Assembly (NCBI GenBank): GCA_020356305.1
Contig: CP070636.1
Coordinates: 1,469,409 to 1,477,942, forward strand
DNA: 8,534 nucleotides
Source of the DNA: Candidatus Bathyarchaeota archaeon
Lineage (GTDB): Archaea > Thermoproteota > Bathyarchaeia > Bathyarchaeales > Bathyarchaeaceae
Direction of reading: 5' to 3'
The notes below the pieces were generated by a model, which saw only the letters and a list, made by a program, of their open reading frames with translations, was not told the DNA's origin and did not search any database. How positions within the stretch are numbered: the first letter of the stretch is position 1; the number at the start of each line of letters is the position of its first letter. The position numbers and the translations under genes are program-made. Below, piece by piece: positions 1 to 5,345 of the stretch.

Positions 1-734
1 CCCCAGTCTGGCCAGTTGTTTGTTATGTTGTTTCCAGAAATAGTGTTGTATGAAGAACCCTCGCCCACTATTCCCTTAAGGCATAATCCGATAATTTTGT
101 TCCCAGAAATTATGTTGTTTCCAGAATTTTCTTCGAGAAAGATGCCATAAGGAATTGGAACTAGACCCTCTCTAGGTTCTGTAATGTTGTTTCCAATAAT
201 GGTGTTATGATAAGTTGTGGTCCCCATTTTGATGCCATAGTAGTCCGTTGCTGTTATGTTGTTTCCAGATATTATGTTGTTGTTTGCAGAATCATCTATA
301 CCAGACCCCAGACCGATTTGGATGCCAATAAACCCGTTTGTTGCTATGTTGTTTCCAGATATGGTGTTATGATGTGACAGAAAAACGATCGCGATGCCAA
401 CGGTAAAGCCCTTGATGTTCGTGTTTCGGATTGTCACGTTATTCATCATAGCTAAATAAAACCCATCTCCCCCTGAGTGGGGCGCCTGAAGCGTGTGTCC
501 CTTTCCATCAATTATTATGTTGCTTCTCTGAACCACAATAGTATCGGTGATGTCCGCAGTAAAAGTATACGTGACGTTATCATCGCTCACAATGTATGTT
601 GTACCCTCAACACTTCCATCAGCCTTAATGTAAATTGTTCCAGATGCCTTAACTGGTTGAATGTTAAATTCTAAAGTTAACACACTTACCACAATTAGTG
701 TTATCATAAATCCTGATACTGTTTCTTTCTTCAT
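1..734 (-). CDS. Secreted right-handed beta-helix (NosD-like) protein, N-terminal part
   Basis: The frame is open from an ATG at 734 to the left edge (244 codons), so the C-terminus is missing. Residues 1-31 form a signal peptide: two lysines, a hydrophobic stretch (about 8-21) and a likely cleavage near VKA-S. A segment with NIIIDGKGHTL then NVTIRNTNIKGF follows, the usual entry into NosD/pectate-lyase-type parallel beta-helices. After that come five SGNNI- or GNNI-type turns spaced 24-30 residues apart, each followed by a YGI/IGI strand, so each is roughly one coil. A GAGG at 742-745 (as read on the minus strand) lies 7 bases before the ATG and supports this start; an ATG at 750 is out of frame. 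It probably acts outside the membrane as a surface or carbohydrate-binding protein. NosD copper-maturation function is not supported, because no nos genes are visible. Confidence 0.88.
   Translation of the reverse strand, partial: MKKETVSGFMITLIVVSVLTLEFNIQPVKASGTIYIKADGSVEGTTYIVSDDNVTYTFTADITDTIVVQRSNIIIDGKGHTLQAPHSGGDGFYLAMMNNVTIRNTNIKGFTVGIAIVFLSHHNTISGNNIATNGFIGIQIGLGSGIDDSANNNIISGNNITATDYYGIKMGTTTYHNTIIGNNITEPREGLVPIPYGIFLEENSGNNIISGNKIIGLCLKGIVGEGSSYNTISGNNITNNWPDW
25..358 (-). repeat. Five in-frame repeats encoding beta-helix coil turns
   Basis: The plus-strand 13-mer ATGTTGTTTCCAG, or a near copy, begins at 25, 112, 184, 256 and 346. Spacings are 87, 72, 72 and 90 bases, all multiples of three, and each copy encodes (S)GNNI at the same point of a coil. 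The near-identity at DNA level suggests recent duplication or gene conversion of coils within the gene. Confidence 0.85.
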
Positions 735-892
735 TCCCCTTCCTCTTCATATTAACCATGGCAAAACGCGTATTTCTCATTTACGGAACAATCTTCTATA
801 TGACAGCCTTTTTGCAAAACCAAAACAGTGAAAAAATCTGCAAAAATCCAGCTCATTTCTATGTATCTAACTAACTAACAAACACCAGTGGT

Positions 893-924
893 CAGTGGCA
901 CTGTTGCTGTGCTGTCTGCCACTG
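893..924. repeat. Inverted repeat, 8-bp arms
   Basis: CAGTGGCA (893-900) and TGCCACTG (917-924) are perfectly complementary with a 16-base loop. An overlapping alternative pairs CCAGTGG (885-891) with CCACTGG (919-925). It abuts the GCATGCAT palindrome at 925. On the minus strand it would lie just beyond the CCA end of the tRNA-like relic. Function unknown. Confidence 0.6.
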
Positions 925-937
925 GCATGCATGCATG
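925..937. repeat. GCATGCATGCATG palindromic tract
   Basis: A perfectly alternating purine-pyrimidine run containing the palindrome TGCATGCA. It is one of five such sites in the window (others at 3103, 7436, 8173 and 8267). This one directly touches the tRNA-like relic. Confidence 0.75.
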
Positions 938-992
938 GTGCGGGGGGTGGGACTTGAATCCACGCGGACATGGAGATATCACCCAATCTCCC
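936..992 (-). repeat. tRNA 3'-half-like relic, copy A of a 40-bp direct repeat
   Basis: Read on the minus strand it ends in CCCCCCGCACCA, which looks like a tRNA acceptor 3' strand plus discriminator A and CCA; a CCCCCGC acceptor strand is common in archaeal tRNA-Leu. Before this is a T-arm-like GTGGATTCAAGTCCCAC whose stem has one A-C mismatch at the normally invariant G53-C61 pair. Further upstream is a GGAGAT/ATCTCC hairpin with an 8-base loop. No matching 5' acceptor strand (GCGGGGG) or D-arm exists upstream on this strand, so it is not an intact tRNA gene. Positions 953-992 match 7491-7530 at 36 of 40 bases. It could be a degraded tRNA, an integration scar or, less likely, a split-tRNA 3' half. 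Confidence 0.55.
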
Positions 993-1000
993 TCTTTTTT

Positions 1001-1011
1001 TGCGCGCGCGC
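1001..1011. repeat. Alternating GC tract after a T run
   Basis: TGCGCGCGCGC is a perfect pyrimidine-purine alternation directly after seven T bases. Such alternation is prone to form Z-DNA. Confidence 0.7.
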
Positions 1012-1038
1012 TCAGGCGTCAGCTTTCAGAAGTTGGTT

Positions 1039-1055
1039 GGGTTAAATTTTAACCC
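1039..1055. promoter_or_regulatory. Perfect palindrome GGGTTAAA-T-TTTAACCC
   Basis: Two perfect 8-bp arms surround one central base. If a two-base bulge is allowed, a further TT/AA pair (1037-1038 with 1058-1059) extends the stem. The site lies about 220 bases before the TATA box of the gene at 1329 and could be a protein-binding site or a hairpin. No function can be assigned. Confidence 0.4.
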
Positions 1056-1059
1056 CCAA

Positions 1060-1110
1060 ACACACACATACATTTACTTCTACTTTTACTCTTACTCTTA
1101 CTCTCTCTTA
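1060..1110. repeat. Low-complexity tract (AC/AT run then TTACTC repeats)
   Basis: ACACACACATACAT (1060-1073) is followed by several imperfect copies of a TTACTC/TTTACT hexamer, then CTCTCT. The plus strand is purely pyrimidine and A here. This is simple-sequence DNA with no coding signal. Confidence 0.7.
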
Positions 1111-1151
1111 CCCCCAACATTTTAGACATAGACAGATACAGAGACATATGT

Positions 1152-1165
1152 CACGCACGCGCGCA
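1152..1165. repeat. 14-bp alternating pyrimidine-purine tract
   Basis: CACGCACGCGCGCA alternates perfectly and directly follows ACATATGT (1144-1151). A further 12-bp run, CACACGCGTGCG, lies at 1215-1226. Confidence 0.7.
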
Positions 1166-1277
1166 GCATAAATCAACAGCCAATCTTGAAAATCCAACAC
1201 ACTGACAGCTTCTTCACACGCGTGCGATTGGCAGCTGAGATAGAGTTTCCCTAGCACAGGCTCGAACCGACAACAGG

Positions 1278-1289
1278 TATAATATAAAA
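1278..1289 (+). promoter_or_regulatory. TATA box for the GNAT-M50 fusion gene
   Basis: TATAATATAAAA is a strong archaeal TATA-box match about 45 bases before the ATG at 1329. Archaeal spacing (about 25 bases to the start site) predicts transcription from about 1308 and a leader of about 20 bases. Confidence 0.6.
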
Positions 1290-1328
1290 CTTGTGACCAT
1301 AACCACGGCTTACAGAAGGCGTTAATAT

Positions 1329-2447
1329 ATGCTGGTTCTCGTCCGTGAGATGCAACCAAACGAAAAAGAGGATGTTGAAAAACTCTTCGCGAGAAGCCTC
1401 GGCATCATTGACAGGATCGTCTTTCAGCTCTCGTTTGAGGATGCACAAAAAAGCGCACGGAAGCAAAGCGGAGGCACCTTGACTGCAGAGTACGACAGCA
1501 AGATAGTTGGAGCCGTCTCCATGCGAATCCAGATTGTAAAAGACAAGCGGACAGGCTACATCGATGCACTAGTCACAGATAAAGAGCTCCGAGGAAGAGC
1601 CATCGGCAAATCCCTAGTGGACGGAGCCATCTCATGGCTAGAGGAACACGGATGCGAAGTCATCTACGCCACAGCCGACAGATACAATTCCCCATCCTGG
1701 AACATGTTTATCCACAGAGGCTTCCATCTCTACGAGATCCCGCAGCAACTTAGAGACTACGGACTCAGCTTTCTACGATTGTGGCTCGGCGAATTCCATT
1801 TCATAGGCTTCGGAACGTTCTTCCTCAGACGAGACAAAGAACAGAGAAAGCCCCGTGAAACAGACGAAGTGTTGCATTTGCTGGCTGCCTTGCTAGGCGT
1901 GTCCATAGTGGGGTGGATACAAATACTGCGCAGCCAGGAATCCTTAACGCTTGCCCTCACACTGGTCGCAGTTATAGCGATCAGCCTCTTAGCTCACGAG
2001 CTTTCACAAAAGCTTGTGGCACGCAAACTCGGTCTTGAAACAACATTCAAAGCCTGGGGATCAGGAATACTCCTCGGCTGGCTGCTGGCGCTGGTCGGCG
2101 GCTTCTTCCCAGCATACGGCTCAACATACGTGAAACAGTTAGACTGGTGGTATGAACCCAAGAGAGATAAGACTGGAATCATCTTTGCCATAGGTCCGCT
2201 CGTCAGTTTGGCACTCGCCTTCGCATTCTGGACATTACCTACTCTCACGACCAGCAGCCTGCTCGTGGCGTCAGCAAAAGTAGGATACATGATTAACCTA
2301 CTAATCGTCATCTTCAATCTAATACCAATACAAGCAGCAGGAGGTTTCGTGTGGGACGGAAAAAAGATACTAGCATGGAACAGGACCATCTGGGTCGCAC
2401 TTGTCATAGCAGCATCCGCTCTGATAATACTTGACGCTCTCTTTTAG
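1329..2447 (+). CDS. GNAT N-acetyltransferase fused to an M50/site-2-protease-like membrane domain
   Basis: A 372-residue two-part protein. Residues 1-140 are a GNAT domain: YIDALVTDKELRGRAIG (77-93) is the acetyl-CoA-binding motif A, with RGRAIG at 88-93, and NSPSWNMFIHRGFHLYE (120-136) is the C-terminal part. From about 180 onward there are five or six hydrophobic segments. HELSQ (223-227) sits where M50 proteases carry HExxH, followed by a KAWGSGILLG region, an AIGP motif (287-290), and NLIPI (330-334) with WDGKKIL (342-348), the usual NLxPxxxxDG zinc-ligand region. The second histidine is glutamine, so classic zinc proteolysis looks impaired; it may be a non-catalytic relative. The enzyme part would face one side of the membrane and acetylate an unknown amine. 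No Shine-Dalgarno is visible before the ATG at 1329; Met8 is an alternative start. Confidence 0.85.
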   Translation: MLVLVREMQPNEKEDVEKLFARSLGIIDRIVFQLSFEDAQKSARKQSGGTLTAEYDSKIVGAVSMRIQIVKDKRTGYIDALVTDKELRGRAIGKSLVDGAISWLEEHGCEVIYATADRYNSPSWNMFIHRGFHLYEIPQQLRDYGLSFLRLWLGEFHFIGFGTFFLRRDKEQRKPRETDEVLHLLAALLGVSIVGWIQILRSQESLTLALTLVAVIAISLLAHELSQKLVARKLGLETTFKAWGSGILLGWLLALVGGFFPAYGSTYVKQLDWWYEPKRDKTGIIFAIGPLVSLALAFAFWTLPTLTTSSLLVASAKVGYMINLLIVIFNLIPIQAAGGFVWDGKKILAWNRTIWVALVIAASALIILDALF

Positions 2448-2726
2448 TCGACACGCTCTCCAACGCGAACCCGAGAGAAGAAACGAACAGGCATCCTCCT
2501 ATGCCTATAAAGTCACAGCAAATTCGATGTGTGAAAATACCTCTAACGTCGCGTAGCGCACGCTATTCACGACAATCTCATTACACGTGCACAGTGATGC
2601 AAATATTGTGCAGAGTCGGGCTTACAATGATTCCACCCAGCGTTTCGTTGAGTGCACGAAAAGAACAAATAGTTAGGTACCTTCCATGTAGCATACGCAA
2701 AACTTGATTCGTCAGGAGTGGAACCG
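2448..2726. other. Non-coding gap with an imperfect hairpin and an alternating tract
   Basis: About 280 bases without a believable gene; a 68-codon open frame at 2501-2707 has no recognisable features. It contains an interrupted inverted repeat (2548-2573: GTCG, TAGCG / CGCTA, CGAC) and TACACGTGCACA (2582-2593), a 12-bp alternating tract. No clear TATA box was found. Confidence 0.5.
2548..2573. repeat. Interrupted inverted repeat
   Basis: GTCG (2548-2551) pairs with CGAC (2570-2573) and TAGCG (2554-2558) with CGCTA (2561-2565), separated by small internal loops. The central loop is only two bases, so it reads better as a dyad binding site than as a stable hairpin. No T run follows. Confidence 0.4.
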
Positions 2727-3077
2727 ATGAACAAGAAGTCAATAAGAACGGAAAAAGATGTAGTTCGTTTCCTCTCGAACAAGACCGAATTTGAAAGAGA
2801 AGTCCTGGTCGCCACATTCAAGATTCCAAAGGGAAAAATTAGCACATACAAGAGGATAGCAGAGAAAATTGGCAGACCACGCGCCTATCGGGCAGTTGCT
2901 AGCGCGCTGCGAAAGAATCCGCTTCATCCCATTGTTCCTTGCCATCGCGTTATCAGATCAGACGGTAGATTTGGAGGAGAAGAAAAAAGGGCCAAAACGA
3001 GAAGGGCACTCGTGGAAAAAGAAGGAATACCTCTCAAAAACGGTCGAATCAAGATCAGTGAAGAGATCCTATTTTAG
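2727..3077 (+). CDS. ogt: Methylated-DNA-[protein]-cysteine S-methyltransferase (compact)
   Basis: This suicide enzyme moves an alkyl group from O6-alkylguanine in DNA to its own cysteine, directly reversing alkylation damage. The 116-residue product has the family active site IVPCHRVI with Cys72. It also shows the helix-turn-helix region KIPKGKISTYKRIAEKIG and a recognition helix RAVASALRKNP (55-65) whose first Arg is the usual arginine finger. The post-active-site SDGRFGG loop is present. It contains only the DNA-binding/active-site domain, with about 20 residues in place of the larger N-terminal domain of Ada-C/Ogt proteins. AGGAG at 2714-2718 lies 8 bases before ATG 2727, so I prefer this over the in-frame GTG at 2718, which overlaps that site. 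The active cysteine argues against an alkyltransferase-like (ATL) protein. Confidence 0.92.
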   Translation: MNKKSIRTEKDVVRFLSNKTEFEREVLVATFKIPKGKISTYKRIAEKIGRPRAYRAVASALRKNPLHPIVPCHRVIRSDGRFGGEEKRAKTRRALVEKEGIPLKNGRIKISEEILF

Positions 3078-3091
3078 CACGAGCGTGCGCG
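3077..3091. repeat. Dyad and alternating tract at the 3' end of the alkyltransferase gene
   Basis: GCACG-AG-CGTGC (3077-3088) is a dyad starting on the last base of the stop codon. It overlaps GCGTGCGCG (3083-3091), a 9-bp alternating run. Confidence 0.55.
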
Positions 3092-3102
3092 ACAAACGCT
3101 TT

Positions 3103-3114
3103 TGCATGCATGCA
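3103..3114. repeat. TGCATGCATGCA palindrome
   Basis: A perfect 12-bp palindrome and alternating tract 25 bases after the alkyltransferase stop and about 10 bases before the TATA box of the next gene. The same 12-mer recurs at 8267-8278. Confidence 0.75.
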
Positions 3115-3121
3115 CAAAACT

Positions 3122-3130
3122 GATAAATAT
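3122..3130 (+). promoter_or_regulatory. TATA box for the MttB-like gene
   Basis: GATAAATAT lies about 30 bases before the GTG/ATG start codons. This predicts transcription starting at or a few bases before the start codon, that is, a leaderless mRNA. Confidence 0.5.
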
Positions 3131-3157
3131 TGCTGAACTAGCGATAGCCATCGAGTG

Positions 3158-4630
3158 ATGAAGATGGGAGGTTTTGAAAAGCATTCTTTGATGCCGTTGT
3201 TTCGTGTCTTCTCTGAAGAGGCGCTTGACGCAATTCATTCGGCTTCCCTCGAGGTTCTAGAAAAAACCGGTATCAAAATTGTCCATGGCGAAAGAATCCT
3301 GAAGATGTTAAGGGATAACGGGTGCACCGTCGATTTCGAAAAAGGCTCGGTTCGGTTTCCCTCTCACATTATTGAAGAGGCGGTGAGGAAAACTCCGAAA
3401 ACGTTGGTCCTGTACGGAAGAAACCCGAAATATGACTGTCAACTGGATGGAAGACACATTTACTTCACCACTAGCACCGAGACCACGAGCACAGTAGATC
3501 TCAAGACTCATGAATGGAGACCATCAACCATGGACGACTTGGAAAAGTTGACGCGGGTTACAGATTCTTTGGAATCCTATGCTGCGGGCGGTCATCTCAC
3601 TACGTCGTTGGATAAGCCACCGCATGTTCGTTGCCTCTACGATTATGTTGCCGCGTTGAATAATACAGAGAAGCCTTGTGAGTGGTCTGTTTATCCGCCT
3701 GAACTGGCATCTCGACTAACTGACTATCAAGTTGAGATAGCCACTGCTGTTGCTGGAAGCGAGAAAAGGCTGAAGGAAAGGCCCTTAGGAGGAGGAGGTT
3801 TTTGCACAGAGTCGCCACTCAAATTTGAGGGAAGATATGTCGAAGTCGCGTTGAAGCTTGCAAAACTTGGGTTTCCCTGTTGGGTTTCATGCAATCCTCT
3901 TGGCGGAGCTACGGCGCCTGTGACTCCAGCTGGAAACCTTGCCATGACAAACGCTGAGATCTTGAGCAGCGTCTGCACGATTCAACTTGCATGCCCGGGC
4001 ACGAATACGAGTCTTCATTATTACATGGGAAATCTGGATATGAAGACTGGCTTGTTGGGACAAGGCCCAGAAGAATCGTTTTTATATGCTGGCGCAGTTG
4101 AAGTCGCCAAATACTATGGATTTCACGCGAATGTCATCGGATTCAACAGCTCCTCCAAAATATCTGGGGCTCAAACAAGCTATCAGAAAGCAATGAGCAC
4201 TCTTCTACCAGTGTTGGCAGGAGCAGATGTTGTCTATGGAGCAGGTGAGTTAGCAGGGGGAATGGCGGCTTCCTTTGAGGAGCTGGTAATAGACGACGAG
4301 ATTTGTAGAGCCGTGTTGAAAGCAGTTCAGGGAATACAAGTAAACGATGAAACGTTGGCTGTAGATGTGATTGACAAAGTAGGTTCCGGCGGACATTACT
4401 TGGCTGAAAAACACACTTTGGAGCACTTCCAAGATGTACTCTTTTTCCCTGAACTAACGGATAGAAACAGCTACGACGCTTGGAAGAAGGCTGGAGGAAA
4501 AGGCATGGTTAAACGAGCCAGGGAAAAGGCAGAAGAAATTCTGAAAGAACATTGGCCAATACCGCTAGATAAGGATGTTCACAAGGAAATCCTTGAGATA
4601 ATCAGAAAAGCGGAAAAGGAACTATCATAG
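3158..4630 (+). CDS. MttB-family (trimethylamine methyltransferase superfamily) corrinoid methyltransferase, non-pyrrolysine
   Basis: The 490-residue product has the length and sequence style of the MttB superfamily (COG5598). The N-terminal SEEALDAIHSASLEVLEKTGIKI helix is typical, and a glycine-rich TIM-barrel core follows (RPLGGGGFCTESPLKFEG; SCNPLGGATAPVTPAGNLAMTNAE). Around residues 328-345 is GFNSSSK..GAQTSYQKA, the counterpart of the SxSK..D.QAGYEK stretch common in this family, and the C-terminus is a helical KRAREKAEEILKEHW segment. Family members move a methyl group from a methylated amine to a corrinoid protein. No in-frame TAG interrupts it, so it is not the pyrrolysine-dependent trimethylamine enzyme; characterised non-Pyl relatives use glycine betaine or other quaternary amines. 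No corrinoid protein or activating gene lies nearby, so the substrate is unknown. GTG 3155, ATG 3158 and ATG 3164 are all possible starts; TATA spacing suits the first two. Confidence 0.9.
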   Translation: MKMGGFEKHSLMPLFRVFSEEALDAIHSASLEVLEKTGIKIVHGERILKMLRDNGCTVDFEKGSVRFPSHIIEEAVRKTPKTLVLYGRNPKYDCQLDGRHIYFTTSTETTSTVDLKTHEWRPSTMDDLEKLTRVTDSLESYAAGGHLTTSLDKPPHVRCLYDYVAALNNTEKPCEWSVYPPELASRLTDYQVEIATAVAGSEKRLKERPLGGGGFCTESPLKFEGRYVEVALKLAKLGFPCWVSCNPLGGATAPVTPAGNLAMTNAEILSSVCTIQLACPGTNTSLHYYMGNLDMKTGLLGQGPEESFLYAGAVEVAKYYGFHANVIGFNSSSKISGAQTSYQKAMSTLLPVLAGADVVYGAGELAGGMAASFEELVIDDEICRAVLKAVQGIQVNDETLAVDVIDKVGSGGHYLAEKHTLEHFQDVLFFPELTDRNSYDAWKKAGGKGMVKRAREKAEEILKEHWPIPLDKDVHKEILEIIRKAEKELS

Positions 4631-4648
4631 CGCGCGCAAATCTTTTTG
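4630..4648. terminator. Alternating GC tract plus T-rich stretch after the MttB-like stop
   Basis: GCGCGCGCA (4630-4638) begins on the last base of the stop codon and is followed by AATCTTTTTG. A T-rich stretch just after a stop is compatible with archaeal transcription termination. The next gene starts only 16 bases later, so this may be a partial terminator or just an intergenic mark. Confidence 0.35.
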
Positions 4649-4664
4649 TAGTGTTGGGTTTGTG

Positions 4665-5195
4665 ATGGTTTACAAGACGGTGAAGCTGAAGAACGGACGA
4701 ACAGCTGAGCTTGAATGGTTGAAAAAAGAAGATTTGCCTGAGGTTGTTGAAGTATTGAACAGTGTAATTCGAGAGCGTGAGTATTTGGTCCCGAACGACG
4801 AGATAACGGATATGGAAGAGGAGCGCCGATGGTTTGAGCGAGGCAAAAAGGAGGGAATGCTTTACTTAGTTGCAAGAGTGGAGGGCAGGGTGGTTGGAGG
4901 CGCAAGCATACATCCTTACACCGATAAACGGGCGCATGTTGCAGAATTTGGCGTGTACATCCGAGACGGCTACCGCAACCTCGGGTTGGGAACGAAGCTA
5001 ACGAAAACATTCATCGAAATTGCCAAGAAACAGGGGATTGAGATTTTACAGCTCTCAGTCTACGCCACAAACAAGAGAGCTTTTCACGTTTACAAGAAAT
5101 GTGGATATGAAGAATGCGGCAGACTTGCCCGAGACACAAAATTTATTGATGGGACATACACCGATAGAATATTGATGGAGCGACCTTTAAAGTAG
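4665..5195 (+). CDS. GNAT family N-acetyltransferase
   Basis: A 176-residue acetyl-CoA-dependent acyltransferase. The middle strand AEFGVYIRDGYRNLGLGTKL (93-112) carries motif A with RNLGLG at 104-109. LQLSVYATNKRAFHVYKKCGYEECG (128-152) is the RimI/RimJ-like motif B region, with the N-x-x-A-F/I-x-x-Y-x-K-x-G-F/Y pattern. The last strand, GTYTDRILMERPL, also resembles RimJ/RimL and phosphinothricin-type acetyltransferases. The substrate (protein N-terminus, amine or small molecule) cannot be told from sequence. The start is ATG 4665; GTG 4662 adds one residue. It lies 34 bases downstream of the MttB-like gene with no good TATA box between, so co-transcription is possible. It is unrelated in detail to the GNAT domain at 1329. 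Confidence 0.88.
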   Translation: MVYKTVKLKNGRTAELEWLKKEDLPEVVEVLNSVIREREYLVPNDEITDMEEERRWFERGKKEGMLYLVARVEGRVVGGASIHPYTDKRAHVAEFGVYIRDGYRNLGLGTKLTKTFIEIAKKQGIEILQLSVYATNKRAFHVYKKCGYEECGRLARDTKFIDGTYTDRILMERPLK

Positions 5196-5222
5196 TCCAC
5201 GCATTCTAGAAAATCAAAACAC

Positions 5223-5237
5223 TATATGCGTGCGCGT
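5223..5237. repeat. 15-bp alternating tract 3' of the GNAT gene
   Basis: TATATGCGTGCGCGT is a perfect pyrimidine-purine alternation 27 bases after the stop codon. Two more runs follow in the same gap: TACACACGCG (5256-5265) and CGCGCATATGTG (5287-5298). Confidence 0.7.
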
Positions 5238-5298
5238 TGCTTTCCCGTCGAACTCTACACACGCGATGTTTCGGTATGCACTTGGCCGCGCATATGTG

Positions 5299-5307
5299 GA
5301 TAAATAC
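5299..5307 (+). promoter_or_regulatory. TATA box for the FAD oxidoreductase gene
   Basis: GATAAATAC lies about 43 bases before ATG 5346. This predicts a start site near 5328 and a short leader that still contains GGAAG (5334-5338). It also implies that the upstream in-frame ATG at 5322 is not in the mRNA. Confidence 0.5.
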
Positions 5308-5345
5308 GATTGTGACAAGTTATGATTCACTGTGGAAGTATTGTA

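Larger units (their letters stand above)
735..1328. other. 594-base non-coding region of unusual composition
   Basis: No convincing gene lies here on either strand. It holds, in order: a likely promoter for the beta-helix gene (CTATATG at 796-802, read on the minus strand); an inverted repeat (893-924); a GCATGCATGCATG palindrome (925-937); a tRNA 3'-end-like relic (936-992); a T run followed by alternating GC (1001-1011); a perfect palindrome (1039-1055); an alternating AC/AT run (1060-1073); TTACTC-type simple repeats (1075-1110); further alternating runs (1144-1165, 1215-1226); and a TATA box (1278-1289) for the next gene. Short open frames across it have no recognisable protein features. 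Confidence 0.7.

Noticed and set aside
1..400. CRISPR-like array, suggested by regularly spaced short repeats
   Set aside because: The repeats are 13 bases long, imperfect, spaced in multiples of three and in frame within an open beta-helix gene, so they are coding repeats.
936..1100. An intact tRNA gene on the minus strand ending in CCCCCCGCACCA
   Set aside because: No 5' acceptor strand complementary to CCCCCGC, no D-arm and no well-formed anticodon loop occur upstream; the T-stem has a mismatch at an invariant pair.
1259..1268. Another B-box-like sequence (GGTTCGAGCC on the minus strand) suggesting a third tRNA relic
   Set aside because: The flanking bases do not form a T-stem and nothing else of the 40-bp repeat is present; a 10-base match of this kind is easily random.
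1108..1359. 83-codon minus-strand open frame
   Set aside because: It crosses low-complexity DNA and the start of the GNAT fusion gene, is rich in Cys/Trp/Leu without pattern, and resembles no family.
1994..2407. 137-codon minus-strand open frame opposite the membrane domain
   Set aside because: Antisense shadow of the M50-like domain; no recognisable motifs.
2501..2707. 68-codon plus-strand open frame between the fusion gene and the alkyltransferase
   Set aside because: No domain, no ribosome site, biased Ser/Arg/Cys composition, and it overlaps the hairpin and alternating tract.
4579..5010. 143-codon minus-strand open frame opposite the second GNAT gene
   Set aside because: It lies antisense to well-recognised coding sequence and has no family features of its own.
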